From assembly GCA_002494135.1 (NCBI GenBank), contig DLBG01000129.1:1-5202 (forward strand): 5,202 bases of DNA, read 5' to 3'. This document shows, one piece after another, positions 1 to 5,025 of this stretch; position 1 is the stretch's first letter, and each line of letters starts with the position of its first letter. Under the pieces are notes generated by a model, which saw nothing but the letters and a program-made list of their open reading frames with translations, searched no databases and had not been told where the DNA came from. A program made the translations under genes and the position numbers. Source of the stretch: Lachnospiraceae bacterium UBA7027 (GTDB lineage Bacteria; Bacillota; Clostridia; Lachnospirales; Lachnospiraceae).

Positions 1-1011
1 ATTACAAAGACAACTGTTATGAACAAAGTTCATGCAATTGAGGAAGTAATTCCAGCGGAAGGTCCATTGCCGCAGGAAGAAAAGAAACAGGTAAAATTCC
101 TTTACATCGAAGCTGATGAAGATCATATTCATCGTCAGAAAAACGGCAAAGAAGACGGCTGCATGATTGGGAAACTGCTTTATCTGTTTGAAGGGAAAGA
201 GGATGTCTGTACGGGGCGCAGAAGGCTTATAGAGACACACTATTTCAGCGGTTTATATCCCGGAAGTGAAATGAATGGACGGTTTTGGGATGGAGTTGAA
301 GAATATATAAAAAATCACTATGACCAGGAATATCTCAAAAAAGTGTACATCAGTGGAGATGGCGGAGGCTGGATTAAATCAGGTGTAGACCATATCTATA
401 AGGGTGTATTTGTGGCCGATAAATTTCATTTGATGAAGTATATCAACAAAGTTTCAAACCTGGAGGAAAACAAGCAGAAAAAGAATAAAACCAAGGGCAG
501 ATTTTATAAATATATTTACAAAGACCAGCTGACATCGGCAAAAAAACTTTTAACCCGTATCGGAAACAGAACCGGAAGAACGGATGTTACCGAGGATGTT
601 ACCGCATATTTTGAAAACAACTGGGATGCGTTGCAGAAAGCCTTTCATGATAAAAATGTATATGGCTGCAGCGCAGAGGGACATGTGAGCAATGTCCTGT
701 CTGATCGTATGAGTTCCAGACCCATGGGATGGAGCGAAATTGGTTGCGATCGAATGTGCAAGCTTCGTTGTTATGTGCGTAATAACGGTCGGGCGAAAGT
801 AGTTGATCTTGTAAAATATCGTCGTGAAAAAGAAATGGAACAACTTCCGGCAACCGGAACTGACGGAATGTTAGATGATAAACAGCGCAAGAAGTATACA
901 AAAGCGCAGAGAGAAGCATACGCCTATATCGAAAGAATTCAGGTAACGCTTGGAAGTACATCGACGGTAAGAAAAACCCTATCAATACGGGAGCAAATCA
1001 GTAATCTTTAA
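1..1011 (+). CDS. ISLre2 (UPF0236) family transposase, 5'-truncated by window edge
   Basis: This encodes the C-terminal 336 residues of a transposase that would move an ISLre2-type insertion sequence. The frame is open from base 1 (ITKTTVMNK...), so the Met codon at 19 is internal: no Shine-Dalgarno precedes it, and the KTTVMNK segment looks like the end of an N-terminal helix-turn-helix. Family-typical blocks follow: ADEDHI (Asp codon at 115), ISGDGGGWIKSG (Asp codon at 358), VADKFHLMKYI, and CSAEGHVSNVLSDRMSSRPMGWS (Glu codon at 676), then GCDRMCKLRCYVRN. The two Asp and the Glu are the obvious acidic catalytic candidates; that role is inferred. From memory, family members run about 440-480 residues, so some 100-140 N-terminal residues should lie upstream. 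The end at a TAA after RKTLSIREQISNL looks natural. No internal stop or frameshift is visible, so the visible part could be functional. Confidence 0.93.
   Translation: MTKTTVMNKVHAIEEVIPAEGPLPQEEKKQVKFLYIEADEDHIHRQKNGKEDGCMIGKLLYLFEGKEDVCTGRRRLIETHYFSGLYPGSEMNGRFWDGVEEYIKNHYDQEYLKKVYISGDGGGWIKSGVDHIYKGVFVADKFHLMKYINKVSNLEENKQKKNKTKGRFYKYIYKDQLTSAKKLLTRIGNRTGRTDVTEDVTAYFENNWDALQKAFHDKNVYGCSAEGHVSNVLSDRMSSRPMGWSEIGCDRMCKLRCYVRNNGRAKVVDLVKYRREKEMEQLPATGTDGMLDDKQRKKYTKAQREAYAYIERIQVTLGSTSTVRKTLSIREQISNL
1..1011 (+). mobile_element. ISLre2-type insertion sequence, right-hand part (outer boundary unresolved)
   Basis: The transposase gene defines the element. Its left end is outside the window. Its right end must lie between the stop codon at 1011 and the next promoter near 1138, but no terminal repeat can be assigned without the left end to compare. 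The range given is only the minimum extent inside the window. Confidence 0.6.
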
Positions 1012-1044
1012 GAATTGACCATACCTCATGATAGGATGTAAAAT

Positions 1045-1099
1045 GTTGGAAAATCGGATCAAATCTAAAAATCTTAGGACCAATCTAATTATTTCCAAC
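1045..1099. repeat. 8-bp inverted repeat downstream of transposase
   Basis: GTTGGAAA at 1045-1052 is the exact reverse complement of TTTCCAAC at 1092-1099. A small nested repeat, CTAA (1065-1068) and TTAG (1074-1077), lies near the centre. The pair could form a hairpin with a long loop. There is no U-run straight after it, so it does not look like a standard intrinsic terminator. It may belong to the right end of the insertion sequence, but nothing proves this. Confidence 0.4.
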
Positions 1100-1137
1100 T
1101 GACAATAAGTTTACTCCGTCGTTTTTATAAGTTTGTC

Positions 1138-1166
1138 TTGCCAAAATATGAAAAAAATATTAAAAT
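1138..1166 (+). promoter_or_regulatory. sigma-A-type promoter for the DUF4190-like gene
   Basis: TTGCCA at 1138-1143 is followed by a 17-nt A/T-rich spacer and TAAAAT at 1161-1166. Both hexamers are close to the housekeeping consensus and the spacing is ideal. Transcription would start near 1173, giving an untranslated leader of about 53 nt before the ATG at 1226. It separates this gene from the transposase upstream. Confidence 0.75.
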
Positions 1167-1212
1167 AATCAACAGCGATTTAATGCGTTGAAACATTAGC
1201 ATATTAATATAT

Positions 1213-1217
1213 GGAGG
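1213..1217 (+). promoter_or_regulatory. Shine-Dalgarno that fixes the start at 1226
   Basis: GGAGG lies 8 nt before the ATG at 1226. An earlier in-frame ATG at 1211 overlaps this GGAGG and has no ribosome-binding site of its own, so 1226 is the better start. Confidence 0.8.
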
Positions 1218-1225
1218 AAGTGGAA

Positions 1226-1495
1226 ATGGAAGAAAAGAAAAACATTAAAGCGTTGCTTTCGTTTATTTTCGGTATTGTAGGATGTGTACTGGCATTCTGC
1301 TGCGGCGGCGGTTTTCCTTTCGGCGTAGCTGCACTTGTTTTGGGAATTCTTGCTAAGAAGGATGATCCGGAAAATAAGCAGGCAAAGATTGGTTTTATTC
1401 TCGGTATTGTCAGCCTGGTTCTCTGCGTTGTTGCAGGTATCATCTCGATGGCAACCGGAGTTTTATCAACAGTATTACAGAATGGAAACTTTTAA
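1226..1495 (+). CDS. small DUF4190-like integral membrane protein
   Basis: This is an 89-residue protein of unknown function, probably in the cytoplasmic membrane. A short charged N-terminus (MEEKKNIK) precedes a hydrophobic stretch at residues 7-26 (SFIFGIVGCVLAF), a CCGGGFPFG turn, a second hydrophobic segment at about 30-43, a charged linker KKDDPENKQAK (44-54) and a last membrane segment at about 55-76. The FIFGIV/FILGIV pattern occurs twice, as is usual in DUF4190-type proteins, where G-rich hydrophobic repeats flank a CC-Gly turn. No signal-peptidase site or catalytic motif is visible. Cys25 and Cys26 are adjacent and could be modified or bind metal, but nothing shows this. The gene has its own promoter (1138-1166) and terminator (1519-1546), so it is probably monocistronic and unrelated in function to its neighbours. 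The DUF4190 assignment rests on pattern recognition only. Confidence 0.85.
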   Translation: MEEKKNIKALLSFIFGIVGCVLAFCCGGGFPFGVAALVLGILAKKDDPENKQAKIGFILGIVSLVLCVVAGIISMATGVLSTVLQNGNF

Positions 1496-1518
1496 TATCC
1501 GGTAGGGAAAAAGAGTCG

Positions 1519-1546
1519 CAGGGAAGACAATGTCTTCCCTGTTTTT
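1519..1546 (+). terminator. Rho-independent terminator after the DUF4190-like gene
   Basis: A perfect 10-bp stem pairs CAGGGAAGAC (1519-1528) with GTCTTCCCTG (1532-1541) around an AAT loop, or 9 bp with a 5-nt loop. A run of five T follows directly (1542-1546), and then CATTTT. It starts 23 nt after the stop codon and isolates the gene from the ribosomal operon. Confidence 0.92.
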
Positions 1547-1548
1547 CA

Positions 1549-1669
1549 TTTTACGGGGTATGGGAATCCGAATGCCCGCGATTGAATATTCTCTCTGCGT
1601 AACCCGTAAAGGCATGATGCGGGCCGCCCGGACGGTATTTTCCCGAATTGTACGGATGGATTCAAGGTG
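1549..1669. repeat. candidate dispersed intergenic repeat with interleaved inverted repeats
   Basis: This block is clearly richer in GC than the A/T-rich DNA on its right. It carries TTTACGGG (1550-1557) with its complement CCCGTAAA (1603-1610), GCCCGC (1574-1579) with GCGGGC (1619-1624), ATGCC (1572-1576) with GGCAT (1611-1615), and a GC palindrome at 1620-1630 (CGGGCCGCCCG). The first pairing is interleaved with the other two rather than nested. I see no credible gene in it on either strand: the minus-strand open frame has no Shine-Dalgarno and runs through the terminator. The texture resembles small mobile or dispersed repeats of Lachnospiraceae intergenic regions, but only one copy is visible here. 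Confidence 0.35.
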
Positions 1670-1742
1670 CACTATATATGGTAGTTTGTGATTTTATACA
1701 ACACCAATTTGAAAATTTTATGAAAAATCCCGAAAAAAATAC

Positions 1743-1771
1743 TTGCAATGTACGGGAAATTACGATAAAAT
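1743..1771 (+). promoter_or_regulatory. main S10-operon promoter (sigma-A type)
   Basis: TTGCAA at 1743-1748, a 17-nt spacer, then TAAAAT at 1766-1771. The -10 box is identical to that of the promoter at 1138-1166. The 40 bases upstream (about 1703-1742) are A/T-rich with A-tracts at 1722-1727 and 1733-1739, like an UP element, as expected for a strongly expressed ribosomal operon. Transcription should begin near 1778. No other promoter of comparable quality is seen between the terminator at 1546 and rpsJ. Confidence 0.82.
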
Positions 1772-1800
1772 AGCAAATGCTGTGGCATGATAGTGAAGAT

Positions 1801-1843
1801 CCGCAAGGTTGCTGCAGGCCTTTCAACCTGGAGGTTTTTGCGG
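1801..1843 (+). promoter_or_regulatory. 5' hairpin of the leader
   Basis: CCGCAA (1801-1806) pairs with TTGCGG (1838-1843), and the adjoining GGTTG (1807-1811) pairs with CAACC (1824-1828). This gives an 11-pair two-part stem with a 9-nt internal bulge (1829-1837) on the 3' side and a 12-nt loop. A competing small hairpin, AACC/GGTT (1825-1828 and 1833-1836), uses part of the same arm. Confidence 0.5.
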
Positions 1844-1876
1844 GGAGCGAATGTCAAGTCAAGATACTGGCGACAA

Positions 1877-2002
1877 GTCACTGTACAAAACATTAAGTCT
1901 ACAATAGGTAGAAACGACGTGTCAGTCCGAGGCGGTATGAAGTCGGAATAAATCTTAAGTTATGTACCGGTTTAGGACACACACGGGAGAGTGTACAGTC
2001 AC
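1877..2002 (+). promoter_or_regulatory. long-range helix closing the central leader domain
   Basis: Bases 1877-1887 (GTCACTGTACA) pair with 1992-2002 (TGTACAGTCAC) with only a C-C mismatch, including eight uninterrupted pairs. They enclose 104 nt containing at least two smaller hairpins. Part of the match is the self-complementary TGTACA, which raises the chance of coincidence, but the match extends beyond it on one side. Confidence 0.5.
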
Positions 2003-2024
2003 CGCTTGTCTCACTTGTAATATT

Positions 2025-2050
2025 AAAAGTGCGAAAAGGAGGCGACTTTT
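2025..2050 (+). promoter_or_regulatory. hairpin carrying the rpsJ Shine-Dalgarno in its loop
   Basis: AAAAGT (2025-2030) pairs with ACTTTT (2045-2050), and after a bulged G2031, CG (2032-2033) pairs with CG (2043-2044). The loop is the 9-nt AAAAGGAGG with the ribosome-binding site. Three more T follow before the ATG, so the structure slightly resembles a weak terminator. A competing hairpin, CACTT (2012-2016) with AAGTG (2027-2031), uses the same left arm. Confidence 0.45.
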
Positions 2051-2053
2051 TTT

Positions 2054-2365
2054 ATGGCAACAATGAGAATCACACTCAAGGCGTATGATCATCAGACAGT
2101 TGATGCATCTGCAAAGAAGATTATCGACATGGCAAAGAAGAACGGAGCAAAGGTGAGCGGACCGGTTCCCCTTCCTACTAAGAAGGAAGTAGTAACCATC
2201 ATCCGTGCCGTACATAAGTACAAAGACTCCAGAGAGCAGTTCGAACAGAGAACTCACAAGAGACTGATCGATATCGTTGAGCCGGGTCCCAACATCATCG
2301 AGATGATGCGTAAGGACAGCATGGAAATGCCTGCAGGCGTTTACATTGACGTTAAAATGATGTAA
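2054..2365 (+). CDS. rpsJ: 30S ribosomal protein S10 (NusE)
   Basis: S10 sits in the head of the 30S subunit and also acts as NusE in transcription antitermination with NusB. The 103-residue length is normal. It opens with MRITLKAYDHQ (from residue 4), carries SGPVPLPTKKEVVTI (35-49), and the extended-loop segment VHKYKDSREQFEQRTHKRLIDI (53-74) that threads into the subunit, and ends in MPAGVYIDVKMM. Two start codons are possible, 2054 and 2063. The Shine-Dalgarno AAGGAGG at 2036-2042 is 11 nt from the first and 20 nt from the second, so 2054 is preferred; its spacer contains seven consecutive T. It is the first gene of the operon, and its translation is the likely target of the leader described upstream. 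The 91-nt gap to rplC is the longest gap between genes within the operon. Confidence 0.99.
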   Translation: MATMRITLKAYDHQTVDASAKKIIDMAKKNGAKVSGPVPLPTKKEVVTIIRAVHKYKDSREQFEQRTHKRLIDIVEPGPNIIEMMRKDSMEMPAGVYIDVKMM

Positions 2366-2391
2366 GTAAAAGCAACAATAAATAAATTACC

Positions 2392-2442
2392 TTCTACAAC
2401 TAGTATGCATCCGACTTTACTTAAGATGCCGCTGTAGTAGAA
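2392..2442 (+). promoter_or_regulatory. hairpin in the rpsJ-rplC gap
   Basis: TTCTAC (2392-2397) pairs with GTAGAA (2437-2442), and inside it GCATC (2407-2411) pairs with GATGC (2425-2429) across a 13-nt loop. There is no U-run after it. The outer arm ends 3 nt before the rplC Shine-Dalgarno, so it might influence rplC translation or serve as an RNA-processing site. Both roles are conjecture. Confidence 0.4.
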
Positions 2443-2456
2443 ACAAGGAGGGAAAA

Positions 2457-3140
2457 ATGAAGAAAGCGATTTTAGCTACAAAAGTCGGAATGACCCAGAT
2501 CTTCGCAGAAGACGGAACGCTCATTCCCGTAACGGTTCTGGAAGCCGGCCCCTGTGTTGTAACCCAGATTAAGACCATTGAGAACGACGGTTACGAAGCA
2601 GTTCAGGTAGGTTTCGTTGACAAGAAAGACAAGATCATCAACAAAGATGCTCAGGGCAAAAAGGAAGTTATCCATGCTCACGGCGTAGGCAAGGCTATGC
2701 AGGGTCACTTCAAGAAAGCCGGAACGAAATCCAAGAGATACGTTCGCGAGTTCAGATTTGAGAACAGCTCCGAATATGCGCTCGCTCAGGAAATCAAAGC
2801 AGACATCTTTGCGGAAGGCGACAAGATTGACGCTACCGCAATCACCAAGGGAAAAGGATTCCAGGGTGCAATCAAGAGACTTGGTCAGCACAGAGGACCG
2901 ATGAAGCATGGTTCCAAATTCCATCGTCATCAGGGTTCCAACGGTGCATGCTCCAGCCCCAGCCGTGTATTCAAAGGAAAAGGAATGCCCGGTCAGATGG
3001 GTGGCAAGAAGGCAACCGTAAGAAATCTTGAGGTTGTCAGAGTTGATGCCGAGAAGAATCTTCTTTTGGTAAAGGGTGCAGTACCCGGACCCAAGAAAGC
3101 TTTGGTTACCATTAAAGAAACAACTAAGGCAGAGGCATAA
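2457..3140 (+). CDS. rplC: 50S ribosomal protein L3
   Basis: L3 is one of the first proteins to bind 23S rRNA and reaches towards the peptidyl-transferase centre. At 227 residues it is somewhat longer than E. coli L3 (209). The extra length lies around residues 61-81 (INKDAQGKKEVIHAHGVGKAM), probably a clostridial insert. Recognisable blocks are KVGMTQIFAEDG (9-20), KGKGFQGAIKR (131-141), the tip region GPMKHGSKFHRHQGSNGACSSPSRVFKGKGMPGQMGG (147-183) and VRVDAEKNLLLVKGAVPG (194-211). E. coli L3 has a Gln methylated by PrmB in its GSIGQNQ motif; the aligned segment here reads GSNGACS, with Ala164 in that place. AGGAGG at 2446-2451 with a 5-nt gap supports the ATG at 2457. Confidence 0.99.
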   Translation: MKKAILATKVGMTQIFAEDGTLIPVTVLEAGPCVVTQIKTIENDGYEAVQVGFVDKKDKIINKDAQGKKEVIHAHGVGKAMQGHFKKAGTKSKRYVREFRFENSSEYALAQEIKADIFAEGDKIDATAITKGKGFQGAIKRLGQHRGPMKHGSKFHRHQGSNGACSSPSRVFKGKGMPGQMGGKKATVRNLEVVRVDAEKNLLLVKGAVPGPKKALVTIKETTKAEA

Positions 3141-3163
3141 TTGGAGAAAGGAGGAACATACAG

Positions 3164-3784
3164 ATGGCACAGGTATCTGTTTTAAATATGGAAGGCAAGG
3201 AAGTTGGCAAGCTTGATTTAAACGATGCGATCTTCGGCGTGGAAATCAATGAGCACCTTGTTCACTTGGCAATCGTTCAGCACCTTGCAAATATGCGTCA
3301 GGGCACTCAGAAAGCAAAAACTCGTTCAGAGGTGTCCGGCGGCGGAAGAAAGCCTTGGAGACAGAAAGGAACAGGCCATGCAAGACAGGGATCAACGAGA
3401 TCTCCTCAGTGGACACATGGCGGCGTAGTATTCGCTCCTACTCCGAGAGATTATTCCTTTAAGTTAAACAAGAAGGAAAAGAGAGCAGCTCTTAAATCTG
3501 CATTAACCAGCAAGGTTGCAGACGGAAAGCTTTTGGTAATTGATGAACTGAAGTTTGATGAAATCAAGACCAAGAAGTTTGCAGAGGTTTTAAAGAACCT
3601 TGATGCAAAGAAGGCTCTGGTTGTTATCAACGAGAATGACAAGAACGTGGTTCTTTCCGCAAGAAACATTCCCGATGCTAAGACTTCTCTTACCGGAAAC
3701 ATTAACGTATATGACGTAATGAATGCCGGAACGGTAGTTCTTACCAAGGATGCGGTATCCACAATCGAGGAGGTGTACGCATAA
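3164..3784 (+). CDS. rplD: 50S ribosomal protein L4
   Basis: L4 binds 23S rRNA, and its long loop lines the peptide exit tunnel near the macrolide site. The 206 residues are of normal length. The extended loop (about 45-100) holds KTRSEVSGGGRKPWRQKGTGHARQGSTRSPQWTHGGVVFAPTPRDYSF, with no visible deletion or insertion of the type linked to macrolide resistance. A globular second half follows (KSALTSKVADGKLLVIDELK, then NIPDAKTSLTGNINVYDVMNAGTVVLT). In E. coli this protein represses its own operon through the S10 leader, which makes it the first candidate ligand for the leader at 1778-2053; that is inference here. AAAGGAGG at 3147-3154, 9 nt before the ATG, fixes the start. It begins 23 nt after rplC and its stop overlaps the rplW start by one base. 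Confidence 0.99.
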   Translation: MAQVSVLNMEGKEVGKLDLNDAIFGVEINEHLVHLAIVQHLANMRQGTQKAKTRSEVSGGGRKPWRQKGTGHARQGSTRSPQWTHGGVVFAPTPRDYSFKLNKKEKRAALKSALTSKVADGKLLVIDELKFDEIKTKKFAEVLKNLDAKKALVVINENDKNVVLSARNIPDAKTSLTGNINVYDVMNAGTVVLTKDAVSTIEEVYA

Positions 3785-4083
3785 TGGCAGACATTCAATA
3801 CTATGACGTAATCTTAAAACCGGTGGTTACCGAAAAGAGTATGGCCGGCATGGGCGAGAAGAAATACACTTTTCTCGTAAGCAAGCAGTCTACTAAGACT
3901 CAGATCAAAGATGCAGTTGAAAAGATGTTCCCCGGAACGGTAGTTAAGAAAGTAAACACCTTGAACTGCGAAGGCAAGAACAAGCGTCGCGGCAACGTTT
4001 ACGGAAAAACTGCAGAGACGAAGAAGGCAATCGTAACCCTTACCGAAGACAGCAAGGATATCGAAATCTTCTCCGGAATCTAA
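3784..4083 (+). CDS. rplW: 50S ribosomal protein L23
   Basis: L23 lies at the polypeptide exit and is the docking site for trigger factor and the signal-recognition particle. The protein has 99 residues, the usual bacterial length. It shows YYDVILKPVVTEKSM near the start, where Glu17 corresponds to the conserved Glu that contacts trigger factor in E. coli, then YTFLVSKQSTKTQIKDAVEKMFPGTVVKKVNTLNCEGKNKRRGNVYGKT, the rRNA-binding loop and strands, and a short acidic tail. Its ATG overlaps the rplD stop codon as TAATG, and the GGAGG at 3769-3773 lies inside rplD, so translation is probably coupled to that of L4. This keeps the two products in equal amounts. Confidence 0.99.
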   Translation: MADIQYYDVILKPVVTEKSMAGMGEKKYTFLVSKQSTKTQIKDAVEKMFPGTVVKKVNTLNCEGKNKRRGNVYGKTAETKKAIVTLTEDSKDIEIFSGI

Positions 4084-4158
4084 GAGGTGACAGTTCCCTC
4101 GACTATATGCAATGAAGCATGATGATAAATAACCAGTAAGAAAAGGAGATTTAAAGAA

Positions 4159-5001
4159 ATGGGTATTAAAACATATAATCCCTATACACCGTCAAGAAGA
4201 AACATGACGGGTTCCGACTTCTCTGAAATCACCAAGAAGACTCCCGAAAAGTCCCTGTTGGTTTCCCTTAAGAAGAATGCCGGACGTAACAATCAGGGTA
4301 AAATCACTGTAAGACACCGCGGCGGCGGAAACAGAAAGAAATACAGAGTTGTAGACTTCAAGAGATTTAAGGATGGCATTCCTGCAGTTGTAACCGGTAT
4401 CGAATATGATCCCAACAGAACCGCAAACATCGCTCTCATTACTTACGCAGACGGCGAGAAAGCTTACATCCTTGCACCCGAAGGCTTAAAGGACGGCATG
4501 AAAATCATGAACGGACCCGAAGCCGAAGTAAGAATCGGTAACTGCTTACCTCTTGAACTTATCCCCGTCGGTACTCAGGTACACAACATCGAGCTCATCC
4601 CCGGCAAGGGCGGACAGCTTGTACGTGCTGCAGGAAACAGCGCACAGCTTATGGCAAAAGAAGGAAAGTACGCAACACTTCGTCTTCCTTCCGGCGAAAT
4701 GAGAATGGTGCCTTTAGGATGCAGAGCTACCGTTGGTGTTGTAGGAAACGTTGATCACAATCTTGTAAACATCGGTAAAGCAGGTCGTAAGCGCCATATG
4801 GGTATCAGACCTACTGTCCGTGGTTCCGTAATGAACCCCAATGACCATCCTCACGGTGGTGGTGAAGGTAAGGCAGGTATCGGACGTCCCGGTCCTTGCA
4901 CTCCCTGGGGTAAACCTGCTCTGGGCTTAAAGACCAGAAAGAAGAACAAGCAGTCTAACAAGCTCATCGTAAGAAGAAGAGACGGACGCGGAATTAAGTA
5001 A
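4159..5001 (+). CDS. rplB: 50S ribosomal protein L2
   Basis: L2 is among the most conserved ribosomal proteins; it stabilises subunit joining and the peptidyl-transferase region. At 280 residues it is of typical length. The N-terminal part has YNPYTPSRRNMT (6-17), KNAGRNNQGKITVRHRGGGNRKKYRVVDFKR (39-69) and IEYDPNRTANIALI (81-94). The C-terminal part has VGVVGNVDHNLVNIGKAGRKRHMGIRPTVRG (192-222), then the signature MNPNDHPHGGGEGKAGIGRPG with His230 near the functionally important E. coli His229, and a basic tail rich in Lys and Arg. AGGAG at 4144-4148, 10 nt before the ATG, supports the start. The 75-nt gap after rplW holds only two weak 4-bp hairpins (4084-4087/4097-4100 and 4107-4110/4117-4120) and no terminator. 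Confidence 0.99.
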   Translation: MGIKTYNPYTPSRRNMTGSDFSEITKKTPEKSLLVSLKKNAGRNNQGKITVRHRGGGNRKKYRVVDFKRFKDGIPAVVTGIEYDPNRTANIALITYADGEKAYILAPEGLKDGMKIMNGPEAEVRIGNCLPLELIPVGTQVHNIELIPGKGGQLVRAAGNSAQLMAKEGKYATLRLPSGEMRMVPLGCRATVGVVGNVDHNLVNIGKAGRKRHMGIRPTVRGSVMNPNDHPHGGGEGKAGIGRPGPCTPWGKPALGLKTRKKNKQSNKLIVRRRDGRGIK

Positions 5002-5025
5002 GTTTGATAAGGAGGAAATATACAA

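Larger units (their letters stand above)
1778..2053 (+). promoter_or_regulatory. long structured 5' leader of the S10 operon (candidate cis-regulatory RNA)
   Basis: About 275 nt separate the predicted transcription start from rpsJ, far more than translation needs. Helices found by eye: 1801-1806 with 1838-1843 (CCGCAA/TTGCGG) enclosing 1807-1811 with 1824-1828 (GGTTG/CAACC); 1852-1855 with 1872-1875; a long-range helix 1877-1887 with 1992-2002 (10 of 11 pairs); and inside it hairpins 1898-1902/1908-1912 (TCTAC/GTAGA) and 1926-1930/1943-1947 (TCCGA/TCGGA), plus 1919-1923/1976-1980 (GTGTC/GACAC). Near the gene, two competing hairpins involve the Shine-Dalgarno region. Known precedent: the E. 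coli S10 leader is bound by L4 to repress its own operon. Whether this RNA binds L4, S10 or another product is inference. I cannot assign it to a named leader family without a covariance search. Confidence 0.6.

Noticed and set aside
19..21. ATG as the transposase start
   Set aside because: The frame is open from base 1, no Shine-Dalgarno precedes it, and the residues before it fit the end of the family's N-terminal DNA-binding region.
550..985. Two minus-strand open frames opposite the transposase
   Set aside because: Both are shadows of the conserved transposase frame and lack start signals and family resemblance.
1211..1213. ATG at 1211 as start of the DUF4190-like gene
   Set aside because: It overlaps the GGAGG that serves the ATG at 1226 and has no ribosome site of its own.
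1475..1672. Minus-strand 65-codon open frame
   Set aside because: It runs through the terminator stem and the candidate repeat, has no Shine-Dalgarno, and its product has no recognisable fold.
1695..1700. TATACA as an extra upstream promoter -10 box
   Set aside because: There is no acceptable -35 hexamer at the right distance.
1825..1839. AACC/GGTT followed by T-run as an attenuator terminator
   Set aside because: A 4-bp stem is too weak, and the T-run is part of a better helix (1838-1843).
1672..1893. Minus-strand 73-codon open frame
   Set aside because: It lies across the S10 promoter and leader and has no ribosome site; its hydrophobic look comes from A/T-rich DNA.
1851..1907. 18-codon open frame (MSSQDTGDKSLYKTLSLQ) in the leader as a leader peptide
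   Set aside because: The GGGGAG before it is only 3 nt away and the better GGAGG at 1830-1834 is 16 nt away; the length is within chance and it overlaps predicted helices.
2472..3170. Minus-strand 232-codon open frame opposite rplC
   Set aside because: It is the antisense shadow of a highly conserved ribosomal gene, with no independent start signals.
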